64,000 nt of DNA. It comes from Heloderma charlesbogerti (lineage: Eukaryota > Chordata > Lepidosauria > Squamata > Helodermatidae). Made by a program: the position numbers and the translations under genes. How positions within the stretch are numbered: the stretch's first letter is position 1; each line of letters starts with the position of its first letter. The stretch is taken from NCBI GenBank assembly GCA_026122225.1, contig JANEZZ010001904.1, positions 992,001-1,056,000 on the forward strand, given 5' to 3'. This document shows positions 21,721 to 32,165 of the stretch, one piece after another. The notes under the pieces are model-generated. The model was not told where the DNA came from, searched no databases, and saw nothing but the letters and a program-made list of their open reading frames with translations.

Positions 21721-22260
21721 ATTGCCAGGCCCTTTAGGGGCTTTCAATAGGGTGTCTAGACATATTTCCTCCTCCTGGCCAGCTGTCAGCACAGAAGGAT
21801 GCAAAAGCTTTAGAAAAGGGGTATTGCATCTCTTCTATAAGATGCTGTTTTTAAAAAGAGTGCATGAGTCACATACTCAGAGGCATTTTGTTAAACACAT
21901 CTGTGTGCTTGGTTTTTTGTTTGTTTGTCTTCAGTTCCTTGGAAAGGCACTTTAGACATACTCAGAGATGCTTACTCCAGATTTTGCACTCCAGAGGTGT
22001 AAAGATCTTTAAAACCAGAAGCTGGCAACCTTCCCACAGCAATCATGCCTCTTGCTCTCTTCCTCCAGTCGTCAGGGCCAAGCCAACCCAAGAGACTTTG
22101 CTGCCTGAAGTGGAACAGCAAATGGCAATCCTGGACCCCCATGTCATGGTGTGTAGAACCCAAGGCAAGGCCAGTTATTTTGGTCCTTGGAGGAGCAGAA
22201 AATCACACAGGCACCTGACCTCTCCCTCTCCTTGGCAGTCAAAATACAACACTACATTAA
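21721..22260. other. Intron, nothing recognised
   Basis: No repeat family or convincing coding frame is visible. Confidence 0.5.
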
Positions 22261-22261
22261 A

Positions 22262-22345
22262 CCAGCCCTAGCCAGCATAGCTAATGGCACGGGATGATGG
22301 GAGTTGTAAGCCAAAACATTTGGAGGGCTACAAGTTACCCTCCTC
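22262..22345. mobile_element. Half of a foldback MITE
   Basis: CAGCCCTAGCCAGCATAGCT, then GGGAGTTGTAAGCCAAAACA and TTTGGAGGGCTACAAG correspond to the right arm of the MITE family complete at 38700. Confidence 0.5.
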
Positions 22346-22502
22346 TGCAGTAATCACTAACCATTTGCAGCCCCTTCGTGACATGACACCAGCTGTCTGA
22401 GGGCTGCCTCTGCCCCAATGGTAGGACCAGCCCTGCCAATTGTCCTCTCACCCACCCTCCTCTCCGGCTTGCTCTGGCCAGCAAGTCATTAATTTCATTT
22501 GC

Positions 22503-22695
22503 CCTACTGGAAGGGAGCACAGCTCAGTGGTAGAGCACCTGCTTTGCATGCAAGAAGTCCCAAGTTCAGTCCTGAGCATCTTCCGCTGAAAAAAGATCAG
22601 GTAGCAGGAAACGGGAAATAAATGCCTGCCTGAAAACCTGGACAACTTCTGCTGGTCACAGATGCACAACAGCCACATCTGTTATAAGGCAACTT
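22503..22695 (+). mobile_element. tRNA-Ala-like SINE
   Basis: CACAGCTCAGTGGTAGAGCA (A-box), CTGCTTTGCATGCAAGAAGT (anticodon region TGC) and AAGTTCAGTCCTGAGC (B-box) closely follow an Ala tRNA. A SINE body follows. A tRNA gene is excluded by the long downstream body and an unpaired acceptor stem. Confidence 0.75.
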
Positions 22696-22904
22696 TCTAC
22701 ATCTAATGGAGTAATGGCCAGGAGATGCAGCAGCTCTGCGTCCTTGCCAGGGCTTTCTGCTTTCAGTTTCTTTGCAGGATTAGGAGAGACTCCTTTACAC
22801 GGCGGACACGTGGTTTGAATCGAGAGAGCCCCTCCGTGGCATGTGTGCAAAGGAGCGGGGTGGGGGGGTCTTGTTTTCGTGGCTTAACTTGTGCTGTACT
22901 GTTT

Positions 22905-23105
22905 CCTCACAGCTCCCAGGAAAGCTATAATTTACTTCTGAGTAGAGGTAAGATTGTGCTGCAAGTCCGCCACACTAGGCACACTTACTTGGGAGTAAGC
23001 TCCACTGAAGTCAATGGGACTTACTTCTGAGTAGACATATGATTGTGCTCTAAGTCTGCAACCCTTGGCACATTTACTTGAGAGTAAGCCCCATTGAACT
23101 TAATG
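22905..23105. mobile_element. Tandem remnants of a small MITE
   Basis: Units such as TTACTTGGGAGTAAGCTCCA and CAATGGGACTTACTTCTGAG occur twice, with TATGATTGTGCTC between. They belong to the foldback family best preserved at 44907-44998. Confidence 0.6.
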
Positions 23106-23209
23106 TGGTGCTCTGAATCAACAGAGGACGTTGATTCTGAGCTTGGTGGGGTGGGAGATCAGATCTGTATCCCTTCGTTGCAGGGAGGCATTTTACCTTC
23201 TTCTCCCTC

Positions 23210-23470
23210 TGATCGAGAAATGCGCTTAAGCGCTTATACGGCAGACACGTGTGGCTTGAATGAAGGAAAGTCCTTCCTCAGCAAGTTCATAGTGTTACGC
23301 CAGCATTTCACACTGCTGATGATATCCTGTGGTGTGTTTTTTTTATTCCAGTTTATCTCTGATCTTTTTGAAAGCAGGATAAACAGGAAAAGGCACGGAA
23401 GACGTCCTGGAGGTATGACATCGTGTAAAGGACCCGCAAACGTCTGTGAGTGGCCAATCACAAGCATGCA
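23210..23470. mobile_element. MITE fragment related to 18813
   Basis: GTGTAAAGGACCCGCAAACG is the reverse complement of the GGGTCCTTTAGATGAC region at 18880. The internal arrangement differs and no clean ends are seen. From 23471 to 24197 I see nothing else. Confidence 0.45.
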
Positions 23471-24197
23471 GAAAGTTGCTTGTGTAGAGACACCTTCAGG
23501 GTATTTATACACCTTGGCATCTTAAGAGTGTAGCCTGCTTTAAAGAGGACAATCCTCTATTTGAAGAGTTGTCAGAGGGCAGTCCTCTATTTGAAGGCAA
23601 CCTCTGTTTGATGGGTCGCCCAGACCAAGTCTGGTTGAAAGCTGAAGAACCCTAAGAAGGGAGAGCCAGCAGGGGCCTGGAAGTCACCCATCAAGAGTGA
23701 GCACCTGGATGGCAGACTGAGTTGAGCAGACACGCTGGTCACCTTGTCAGCCTTTCCCACTATGGTGAAATGTATTGTATTTCTATTTAAATTAGAATGA
23801 TTAAATTTGCCTTGATATACATATACATTGGCACATACAAATGTAGTGCAAATTGGTGATGTGTTTCCTCCTTTGGGGTGCTGCATCAGTGGCCACACAC
23901 GAGGCCTTACCTAGTATGGATCCAGCAATGCTGCTTCAAAGCATTGGACCCCTAAGAGAATATGAAGTCCAGGTGCTGCCTTCCTAGACAGTTGCTGAAA
24001 TAGTCACATTTGCCTGCCTACTTTGGGGGTGATATATGTGGAATTTTGCTTGATTTATCAGGCAAAATATAAGGTTTTGCAAACGGATCATTGGAGCACC
24101 GCATCAAGAGGCAGAACTGCTGCATGCTTTCTCATTGCCCTGGAGATCTTAAACCTTAAAAGAACATAATCTCTGGGCCAAGATAGTATTTAGAAAT

Positions 24198-24376
24198 GAG
24201 AGCCAGTGGGTCAGTCGGAGAGCTTGCCTCTCTGAACTAGGAAGCCTCCAGTTCAAAGCTCACCTTTGCTATGATATCACCTAGGGATACAATTTTAAAC
24301 AAACTTACTTGGGAATAAGCCCATCGCACACAGTGAGTTAATTCTGAATAAGCATACATAGGATTAGGCTGCACGG
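24198..24376 (+). mobile_element. SINE fragment followed by a small MITE remnant
   Basis: GTGGGTCAGTCGGAGAGCTT and CAGTTCAAAGC are degenerate A- and B-box positions. From about 24285 the pattern ACTTACTTGGGAATAAGCCC and GCATACATAGGATTAGGCTG belongs to the TTA-flanked MITE family. 24377-24987 has no recognised feature. Confidence 0.45.
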
Positions 24377-24995
24377 GGCCAAGCCACCATTAATCAACAC
24401 CCGTCCACCTTCTTCAGAAAGGCCAATATTATCCCCAAACACAAATGCACATTGTACTGAGATAATGTATGTGGAAATACTTCAAACACTCTAAAAATCA
24501 CTACATAAACAAAATACTAAGTATTCTTACCCTCATATTTTAGGCATGGTTGTTTTATCAGCCAGCCTTTTTAGTTCTGGTCCAGTCCTTCCACAATGTT
24601 AAACAACGGACAGTTTAAAAATAAATGTTCCTTTAAAGTGTTTAAAACAAAAATACATGTTTTCTTTTCCTCACTGGGAAAGGTGGCAAACTTATCTTTA
24701 GACTAAACTCCTTCTTGCTTTTGTTGTTATTGCTTTGACACTTTAAATGTATGTGTTGCCCCATTTAATGGGTCTGTGCAAAAATGATAGACACTCAGAT
24801 TTTCAGTCTGTTTGCATAATACCTTTTTAAAATTGCAAACAGGGTGGCACATCAGTATATATTATGAGGGCAAGGAAATAAATAAAACTATATAATGTAG
24901 TGGATAATTTATCAATATTATATATGCTGATAAATAACCATATGTACATTCCTGAATGCAAACATTGTCTGCAGTTTGTTTAACAGGGTTTAGAG

Positions 24996-25133
24996 CAGTG
25001 ACTGGAAACCTGTGACCCACTAGCAGTTGCTGGACTTCAACTTCCAACATCCTTGACCGTTGGCCATGCTGGATGGGGCTGATGGGTGCGGAAGTCCAAC
25101 AACATCTGGAGGGCCACAGGTTCCCCACCCCTG
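24996..25133. mobile_element. hAT-like foldback MITE
   Basis: The end GAAACCTGTGACCCACTAG pairs with GGGCCACAGGTTCCCCACC, and the element ends CCACCCCTG. Flanks GTTTAGAG (24988-24995) and GTTTAGGA (25134-25141) are a decayed 8-bp duplication. Confidence 0.65.
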
Positions 25134-25225
25134 GTTTAGGATAACACTTCTCAGAATACCCTTCTTTCATTTCCCTCACCTACCTATATTTTCCTTTCCC
25201 TACCATGAATAAGGTAATAAAACTT

Positions 25226-25392
25226 CTACTATCATAGAATTGGAAGGGGCCTACAAGACCATCGAGTCCAACCCCCTGCTCAAGGCAGGAAGCCTGATTC
25301 CCAGGTGGTTTCCCACCCCAGGACTAACCAGGGCTGACCCTGCTTCACTTCCGAGATCAGACGAGATCAGGCGCATCCAGCCCTTTGCTATA
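25226..25392 (-). mobile_element. Chimeric SINE: 5S rRNA head, CR1 tail (second copy)
   Basis: Read on the minus strand, it starts AAAGGGCTGGATGCGCCTG, then GATCTCGTCTGATCTCGG, AGCAGGGTCAGCCCTGG and TTAGTCCTGGGGTGGG (5S rRNA internal promoter). It then changes to the CR1 3' end GAGCAGGGGGTTGGACTC with GGCCCCTTCCAATTCTATG. Head start and head-tail junction agree with the 7268 copy. The 5S portion here keeps the GTCTGATCTCGG form, closer to real 5S rRNA than in copy 1. Confidence 0.8.
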
Positions 25393-25439
25393 CTCTACAC
25401 TTTTCCTTTTGGTAAAGTTGATCAGCTTTCCTGTTATGA

Positions 25440-27067
25440 ATCCCTAAAAGATCTTGGCAAGCAGTGCTGGCTCCAGGTTTTCAAGGGCCCTTAGGCAGGA
25501 CACCTTCAACGGCCCCCCTCCATCCGTGAGTCCACCTTTTCACCGGCATGGTCGCCAGCTGCTCTTGCGCCTCCCCCTCCTTCTCGTCAACGACACCACT
25601 TGCTGGCTTGATAGGCAGAGAGCCAGGGAGCAAGCAGGCATCACCATTGTCTGGGCAGGTGAAGAAGCAGGTTTCAGTGATGCAGAGGAGGAGCAGGTCC
25701 AGGGGACTCTTGTCAGTGGGCCCCTGCTGGGGTGTGGGCCCTCGGAAGGTGCCCAACCATGCCTCCTACCCTTGACACCAGCCCTGTTGGCAAGCAGTTG
25801 ATAACACTCACATCCCCCCTCTCCACAAAAAGGAAAAAGTGAAAATGTGTGAGGAAAATACATTTCCTTTCTTTTAAGACAAAGACGTAAGTTTCCTCTG
25901 TTCTTCATTCAATGAGGCAGTTAAACTTGTAGATTCCCTCGGTGAACATCTAATAGTGAACTCAGTCCTCCAAGTTCCAGTGTATGTAGCCAAAATGGCA
26001 CATGCAAGAGGAAAGTGTCATCAAGTTTGAGAGAACCCCAAGGTTTGCGGGGGGGGGGGCGCCTAGTGGGGGCTGAGCATGCTCAGTGGGAACAGAATGC
26101 AGATGGTTGCAGGGGGTGTAATGGAAAAGGGGTGGTGGTGGAATGTAGTATCTTAGAAGAGAGAATGGCTAGATAGGAGCACTACGAACCGCAACATTTT
26201 GTTGCAGGTCCCACTTGTTTTAATAGAAAAGGCACGACCACATATGCAGAACAAAGAGCAGGGGGAGCATAGAAAACCTTGCATTCATTAATTAGAAAAG
26301 GAACTAAAGTTGTCTGCTTTTCCCTTTACCCCTGGCAGGGCTCTTGTGCTCAGAAAGACTTCATCGGCTGAATTTTTGCTTTTGCTGCAGCTATTAAAAT
26401 CAAGGAGTCCCACCAGGGGAAGAAAAAAAAATGTTTGGCAACCCTACCATCAGCTGGAATGAAGTTTATATGGTCTTGGGGCAGGTTAGGAAGTGTAATA
26501 TGGCTCCTGTCCCAATCCAATGCTCAATGGGAAGCCCTCAAGCCTTCCAGCTGACAATTGCCTTGGCAACCAGCAGAGTGATTTTAAAAACCCGTATCGC
26601 TTTGAGACATCTAAACTGGCACGGATAGTCCTAACCTTATGCCAAGTACTATCTGTCTCTTTGAGAAATCCCACACCTGATTGATGTAGGTATACCAGCC
26701 TGGTTTACATCCGTAGCAGAATAAGATGGTAGAATTGCACCACTGCAAATGTCACTTTTTCTAAAAAAAAATCCTCCCTTGCTTTAAAAAGTCTCTGCAA
26801 GTAGAAATTGAGCACAACTAGCAATGTACTGCCCTCGAATCTTTCTCCCTGGTGTGTTAGGATTCTATCCACAGGGAGGTCAACAAACGGTCTTGTAGGG
26901 AAGGGTTTCTTTTTCATGAGGGAAAGCACAAAAGTGGTATTCCCCTATCTGCAGCTTGAAGTGGTATGATCTGCCCTTTCCACTACTTGCAGTCCATTGA
27001 TTATCCTGGTAAGATGGAAACATATTCAGTTAGTCTTGAGGCTATCTATGGTCTAGCCAAGCACAAT
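25440..27067. other. Intron, no clear element
   Basis: 25460-25800 is GC-richer and may be an eroded DNA transposon (GTGCTGGCTCCAGGTTTTCA), but I cannot place its ends. The remainder shows no recognised feature apart from a poly-G run near 26050. Confidence 0.45.
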
Positions 27068-27070
27068 TTA

Positions 27071-27203
27071 GGGTGCAATCCTGTGCATGTTTAGACAGAA
27101 AAAAGTCCTACAACTCCCAGCACACCCTAGCCAGCCATGCTGGCTGGGGAATGCTGGGAGTTGTAGGACTTTTTGCTGTCTAAACCTGCATAGGATTGCA
27201 CGC
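27071..27203. mobile_element. PIF/Harbinger-like MITE with TTA duplication
   Basis: The ends GGGTGCAATCCTGTGCATG and CTGCATAGGATTGCACGC are inverted repeats, and the arms fold through AGTCCTACAACTCCCAGCA. TTA at 27068-27070 and 27204-27206 is the 3-bp duplication. A TWA duplication is typical of PIF/Harbinger. Confidence 0.75.
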
Positions 27204-27216
27204 TTAAAGTGTTGGA

Positions 27217-27630
27217 GTGTTCACCTTTGAAAGTCCTACCCAGCTTGGAAGTTGCATGTCTGTCATGGCCATACTGGAGGAATCTTCCTCAGAGGAGGAG
27301 CTGGAGCCCCCAGAGACCCAGGGCACCCCAGATCAGGAACTGCCACCAGACCAGCAGGAGCCTCAGTCCTTAGGAGTGATGGTCGCAGGTCCATCCCTGT
27401 CAGGAGGAGGAGGGGATTCTGCCTCTGAGGCAGAGGCTGAGCAACCCCCTAGTCCCCAGGAGCATCATCGCCTCAAGCGACAGGCCAGGAGGGCTCCCGT
27501 GAGAAGGAGTGCTCACTTGCAGAGAAGGACTCCTCAGGAGAAAGTGACTCCTCAGGAGTTGCACTCTGAACAAGGAGCTCTGTTTACTCTAGCTGAGCTC
27601 TGGATGGGGCTCAGGCAGCTTTGGGGTTAA
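27217..27630 (+). other. 137-codon acidic, Pro/Gln-rich open frame, probably repeat-derived
   Basis: The frame begins two codons after the 27071 MITE region. It encodes a low-complexity protein: EESSSEEELEPPE, then PPDQQEP, SGGGGDSASEAEAEQPPSP, and a basic end (RLKRQARRAPVRRSAHLQ). No domain is recognisable. The following 27640-27850 has repeated GACCTTTGAACTCC and CTCTGCCTCTGGACTG motifs, resembling non-coding leader regions of reptile retroelements. I favour a retroelement-derived fragment over a host exon. No splice context was found. Confidence 0.35.
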
Positions 27631-28016
27631 CAGCCTTCAGTGTAGACCTAGCCAGTGTTGGAACAACACTGTTCTTCCAGCTCCCATGCTGTGTACTTCG
27701 CCTTGTGGTTGATGCTCTGTGTTACTGACCTTTGAACTCCCCATTGACTCTGCCTCTGGACTGTGTAACGTATCTGACTGGTTGCCTGTGTTTTGACCTC
27801 TGCCTGTTATTTGGACCACTCCTGTCTCCAGCCTGAACACCACTGGATAGAAACCTGTATGCTTGAATGCTTTGTGGCTTCATTGTATTGCTTCTCAGAG
27901 CACTCAGAGTCTGCTGCAGTCAAAGCAGGACAGTGTCTCTGAAACCCCCCCAACTGCTCAGCTTTTTTAGTTGGACTTTGCTGAGATCCTTGTGTGGTGA
28001 AAGGTAAGAGCAGGCT

Positions 28017-28140
28017 TTCTCAGCCTGGCATTCTCTGGATGTGTTGGTATATACCTCCCATCATCTCCAGCTAGCATGGCATGCTGGCTGGGGTGCTGGG
28101 AGGTGTGGTCCATCCATCACATCTGGAAGGTGCCAGCTTA
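28017..28140. mobile_element. Foldback MITE, related to 38700
   Basis: CAGCCTGGCATTCTCTGGATG pairs loosely with CATCTGGAAGGTGCCAGCTT. The centre has AGCTAGCATGGCATGCTGGC, a local palindrome. Confidence 0.55.
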
Positions 28141-28492
28141 GAAACTGGGGGAAAGCATCTGTGGGATGAAGCAGGGTGTGTTCCCTGTGGATTTGGGCAT
28201 GGCGGTGTTGGGGGAGCTCTTCCGATTATTCTCTCTTGGCTTTCTAAAAATGAATGGGAAGCATATATGTTGAGGTTGACCTTTGCAAGCTAGGTATTTG
28301 GCTGGTTGTTGTTTATTGTATTAAGTTATTATTTTTATTATTGTGAGTCTCACAAGTGTTTGGAGAGGTGCCGTATCAAACTTTAAAAAGAGGTGTTGTC
28401 ATCTAAGGTGTGGAGAGCAGAAAAGGCCCAAGACATTTCAGTGCAATCCAAATGATGGCCTTCACTCATCTATGCCCTTGTGGTAAAAATAT

Positions 28493-28580
28493 AATCCTAA
28501 ACTAAGGGTATAATCCAGTGCACACTTACTTCAGAGCAAGGGCCATTGAATTTAGTGGGTCTTCCTTCTGAATAAGCATT
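28493..28580. mobile_element. Small MITE remnant
   Basis: TAAGGGTATAATCCAGTGCA, then CACTTACTTCAGAGCAAGG and CCTTCTGAATAAGCATTCAG. It belongs to the family best preserved at 44907. 28581-29810 shows nothing else I recognise. Confidence 0.5.
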
Positions 28581-29813
28581 CAGAGGTTCAGGCAGTTGGG
28601 TTTCAGGCCTGTGCACGCATGCTTGCTTGGAAGTAGGCCCTATTGGACTGTATAAGACTGGGCTAACACCACTTTCCCCAGCCTGGTGTCTTGCTGCCCT
28701 TTTAATGGTGCCCCCACCCCAAAATCTGCCACTGGAGGTGGACCTCCTCACTCTGCCTCATGGCAGGGCTCCAGCTCTGGGTAAGAGCAAGAGCCAAGTA
28801 TTGGCTTGAGATTCCCACCCGTAACTCAAAACAAGGCCTTGTGACACCCAGTTATCCTTTTCAGTAGTGCGTAATCCTCTCAGGATGTGTGTCTGGCTGC
28901 TGAAAGCTTGCTTTTCTGGCTTTGTTGCACTGACAAACGTAAATTATTATTTTCAAAAGTGTTATAGGCACTGGAGTATGTCTTTGAATTTCTAAAGTAC
29001 ACTTTTAACTTAATGGGTGCAGCCCCCCCCCCCATCTCAATGGCGTTAATAAGTTCGGATGTTTTCCCTGATACACAAGAGTTTTTCTCCCCCGGTCTTA
29101 AACGCTAGAATTCCAGTTCATTATGAACCAAGGCTTGATTGCTGCCTGTTTCCAGATAGAGGGGCTGAAGCACTGCGTAATAGCATACCATTAAATCAGC
29201 ATTAATAGCATCAAGCTTCATTCTCAGATCGGATCATTCTCAGGACTCGTAAAGAAAAGCAGCTGACCTAAGACAGACTTGCAGAGTCTTCTGTGGTCTC
29301 TTTATGGGAACAACAAAGGTTATTTCTCACGATTTCATTTGGAGGTGATTTAGACACACGCAGGGCAGCTAGGGGCTGCTGTTTTCTAAGATACAATCAG
29401 GATCTTAATGAAATCAATTTAGAATGCTTTATATCCTGTAGCACTGTGATGTCTCAGAATGACCTTGTATTGTGCAGCACCAATATTTTGCTCTTCTTTG
29501 CATGCAGTACAAATCCATATAATTTACTATCGCTCGGTTTTAAAAAGCCCGTTCTCAGTATTTCATCGTATTTTAGCATGACCAAGAAAGAGAACCCAGG
29601 ATTTGGCTATGCTGGTAGAAGTAGTACTCACCAGGGTGGGGTATCACTGGTGACAGGTTTAGGCCTCAGCCCAGTGTTGTCCCCTTTACATTCTTCTGCC
29701 ATATAGGCGTATGACTGCTTTTCCCTACAGGAGTGAATGGCAAAATGCTGCACTTGTGGATGCTGTTGCAGAGAGGGTCAAACCTGACCTCCACCCTGTC
29801 ACTGGGTGACTTG

Positions 29814-31064
29814 GGGCTTGTCTTCACAGCTGATTTGCTGCAGATTGGGACAGCTTCGAGGTGCTTTGCGGCACATTGAGGTGCTTTGTGGCCAGTCTGT
29901 AGCCACCCCCAGAATTTACCTGTGGGGAAGCTGCATTTTTGCAGAGTACTTTAATCCGTTGTTTTCCTTTAATTCGGCTCCCCTGCGGTTCAGTTGCAAT
30001 GTGCCCATGCCTCCTCTTTAAATTTGGTGTAATCGGGCCTATTTGGTATAGGTGTTCCTAGGGGTGTGTCTTTCACCTGGCCGTGATCTCTATAACCTAG
30101 GTAACTAGAGTAACTAGCCTGCCTTTCCAACTCATCAAAGTGTTAGAGCACTCTTCCCTGCCTTCCGAATCGCACTGGACTTCCTTTTTGCCACTGGGAG
30201 TAACTAGCCTCCATTTCCCATCCCAGCCCCCTTGAGAGCCTTCTCTGATGCTTGTGTAACTTTGCTGTTTCTCTGCATGGAGGGAAAGGGCTGGCTGGAG
30301 TTGCCTCCTTCTGCTAGCGCTGCTGCCTCTGCCGGCACCTCCTCTCCTGCATTCTTCAGTTTTCACTGTATCGCCGTATCAATATAGCAGAATACCAGGG
30401 CTGCAGCCTCCCGTTCCTGGCTGCCTCCTCTCTCTAGATAGCTAGAACTTGAAACAACACCGCTCTGATTTTGTCACTGGCAAAAAGACACTGCAGTTTC
30501 TCAGTGGGGGGTGGGGAGAAAGTAGGCAACAGAGAGCGCAGACTGAGAATGGGTAACGCAGCTAGATCTTTGTATTAACTCCCTGGAAGTGTGCAACTGG
30601 GGTTTTATGACTGGGCGACACAGGCTGCAGACTGTCAATGGGTGAAGCGGCTAGATCCCTGTATTTACTCCCCGGAAAAGGAGAAAGGGGGTGGGAGCTC
30701 TAACTCCCTGACTGTTGGCTGGAATGGGGCGAAATTCCACTGGTGGGATGCTCTCATGGGAAACCTTTAGATGCTGTTGGGGATAATAACGTGGTAGCCA
30801 GAGGGAACCAGGAGAGGGGCAGGAAACAAGCCGCTCTCATTGGTTGAGCAGCCCCTGCTGGGTTGACGATATTCAGTTCTACTCCCCCCATCCAACCCAG
30901 AAGTATGTTGCTTTCAAGCACTGTGGTGTGTGACCCATGAATTGAAAAGCAGGTGTTTAAGGTATGGAACATTTGGCTTTTCTTGCTCCATGTGTCCCTG
31001 ATAGACCAAATCCAATTCCATGAAAATCTGGTCTCATTCATTCCATTGTTGTGAAGATCCCCCC
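29814..31064. mobile_element. PIF/Harbinger-like element, copy 1 (1251 bp)
   Basis: The ends GGGCTTGTCTTCACAG and TTGTGAAGATCCCCCC are imperfect inverted repeats. TTG at 29811-29813 and 31065-31067 is the 3-bp duplication. The interior matches copy 2 (59271-60864) along its length, including GGTAACTAGAGTAACTAGCC and GATGCTGTTGGGGATAATAA. An internal block near 30515-30670 is repeated about twice (GCAGACTGAGAATGGGT, then TTTTATGACTGGGCGACAC). No transposase frame remains, so it is non-autonomous. Confidence 0.72.
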
Positions 31065-31529
31065 TTGGTTCTGCCTGGCAGAGATCCCACAGGAGGTGAG
31101 GAGTGTCTCTATACCTGCTCTGCCCACCCCATTTATCTGCTCTAAATTGCCAGATGGCTTCCAAACATGAGTTTTTGGAACCCTCAACTGGGAAAAAAAG
31201 CCATATAGGAGGGCAATTTGGAGTGGAGAAACAGTGGGAAGGGAAAGCAAGTAAGCATATGCACATGCTGCTTCTCTGCGCTAAAGTTCCCACATGCATG
31301 CTTTTCTTCTTTTAAAAAATGGGATTGGGGGTTCTGTTACATGTTTGCATGTATCGTATGGTTAGCTGCTTTGTTACTTGCAGCCCAATTGTATATGCCT
31401 TTCCTTGTGGAAATCGCACTAAGTTCAATGGGACTTGCTCCTAGGTAAGTGTGCACAGGATTGAAACCTTGAATATCTTTCATTACATTCCCAGGGAGTA
31501 ATTATGCCCCAGCTTCAACTGTGTTCCTA

Positions 31530-31890
31530 TACTTACTTACTTACTTACTTACTTTATTTTCAGAATATTTATAGACTGGTTCCCAGTTTTAAAAATCCCA
31601 AAGCGGTGTACAGCAAATTATAAAATATTTTATCATTAGAAAGGCACACAATATTTAGACAAGCGAATGCTTGGGAAAAGCCAGGGTGAACAGGTAAGTT
31701 CTTAATAATCATCAAAAGCACATCACGTGACCGTTGGTGCCTGATGTATCATAGTTGGGAGGTCATTCCAGAGGGAGGGAGCCACCACAGACAAGGCCCT
31801 TGCCATGTTGCTTCCAGATGGGACAGAGAGCAAGGCCTCCCCTGAAGATTGTAGTGGTCTAACCAGGTCCTAAGTAGTTCTGAGCTTTAT
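31530..31890 (-). mobile_element. L2-like LINE 3' fragment
   Basis: On the minus strand it ends CTATAAATATTCTGAAAATA. The 31720-31860 part (GGTCATTCCAGAGGGAGGGA, CAAGGCCCTTGCC) is the reverse of the L2 C-terminal AFS-AP-WNDL block. An ACTT run at 31530-31554 forms the tail. Confidence 0.55.
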
Positions 31891-31896
31891 ATATCA

Positions 31897-31897
31897 A

Positions 31898-31943
<46 letters not shown>

Positions 31944-31966
31944 AACAACAACAACAACAACAACAA
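31897..31966. repeat. (ATT)n-(AAC)n compound microsatellite
   Basis: About 15 ATT/TAT units followed by about 8 AAC units. Confidence 0.95.
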
Positions 31967-32039
31967 TAAATGGCTCAGTAGGAAGCTGGCAGCTGGCAGC
32001 CAGTGCAGCTCTTTTAGTCGTAAAATGAGTACCCAGCTT

Positions 32040-32165
32040 GCTGGGGGGAAAGGTAGTCAAGGCTGGGGAAGGCAATGCCAAACCACCCCGCTATAGTCTG
32101 CCATGAAAATGCCAGCATAAGCGGCGTCCCTCTAGGGGTCAGCAATGACCCGGTGCTTGCACAGG
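32040..32165 (+). mobile_element. LINE 3' tail, family unsure
   Basis: GGCAATGCCAAACCACCCCG, then AGTCTGCCATGAAAATGCC and AGGGGTCAGCAATGACCCGG with TGCTTGCACAGGAGG is a pattern I associate with LINE 3' ends in reptiles. The family cannot be settled by eye. 32170-33640 holds only a degenerate MIR-like SINE trace near 33080-33200. Confidence 0.4.

Noticed and set aside
22503..22575. Possible tRNA-Ala gene
   Set aside because: The A- and B-boxes are good, but the acceptor stem does not pair and a long SINE body follows.
25454..25801. 115-codon + strand open frame
   Set aside because: No recognisable domain, overlapping open frames on the other strand, and GC-rich sequence resembling an eroded repeat.
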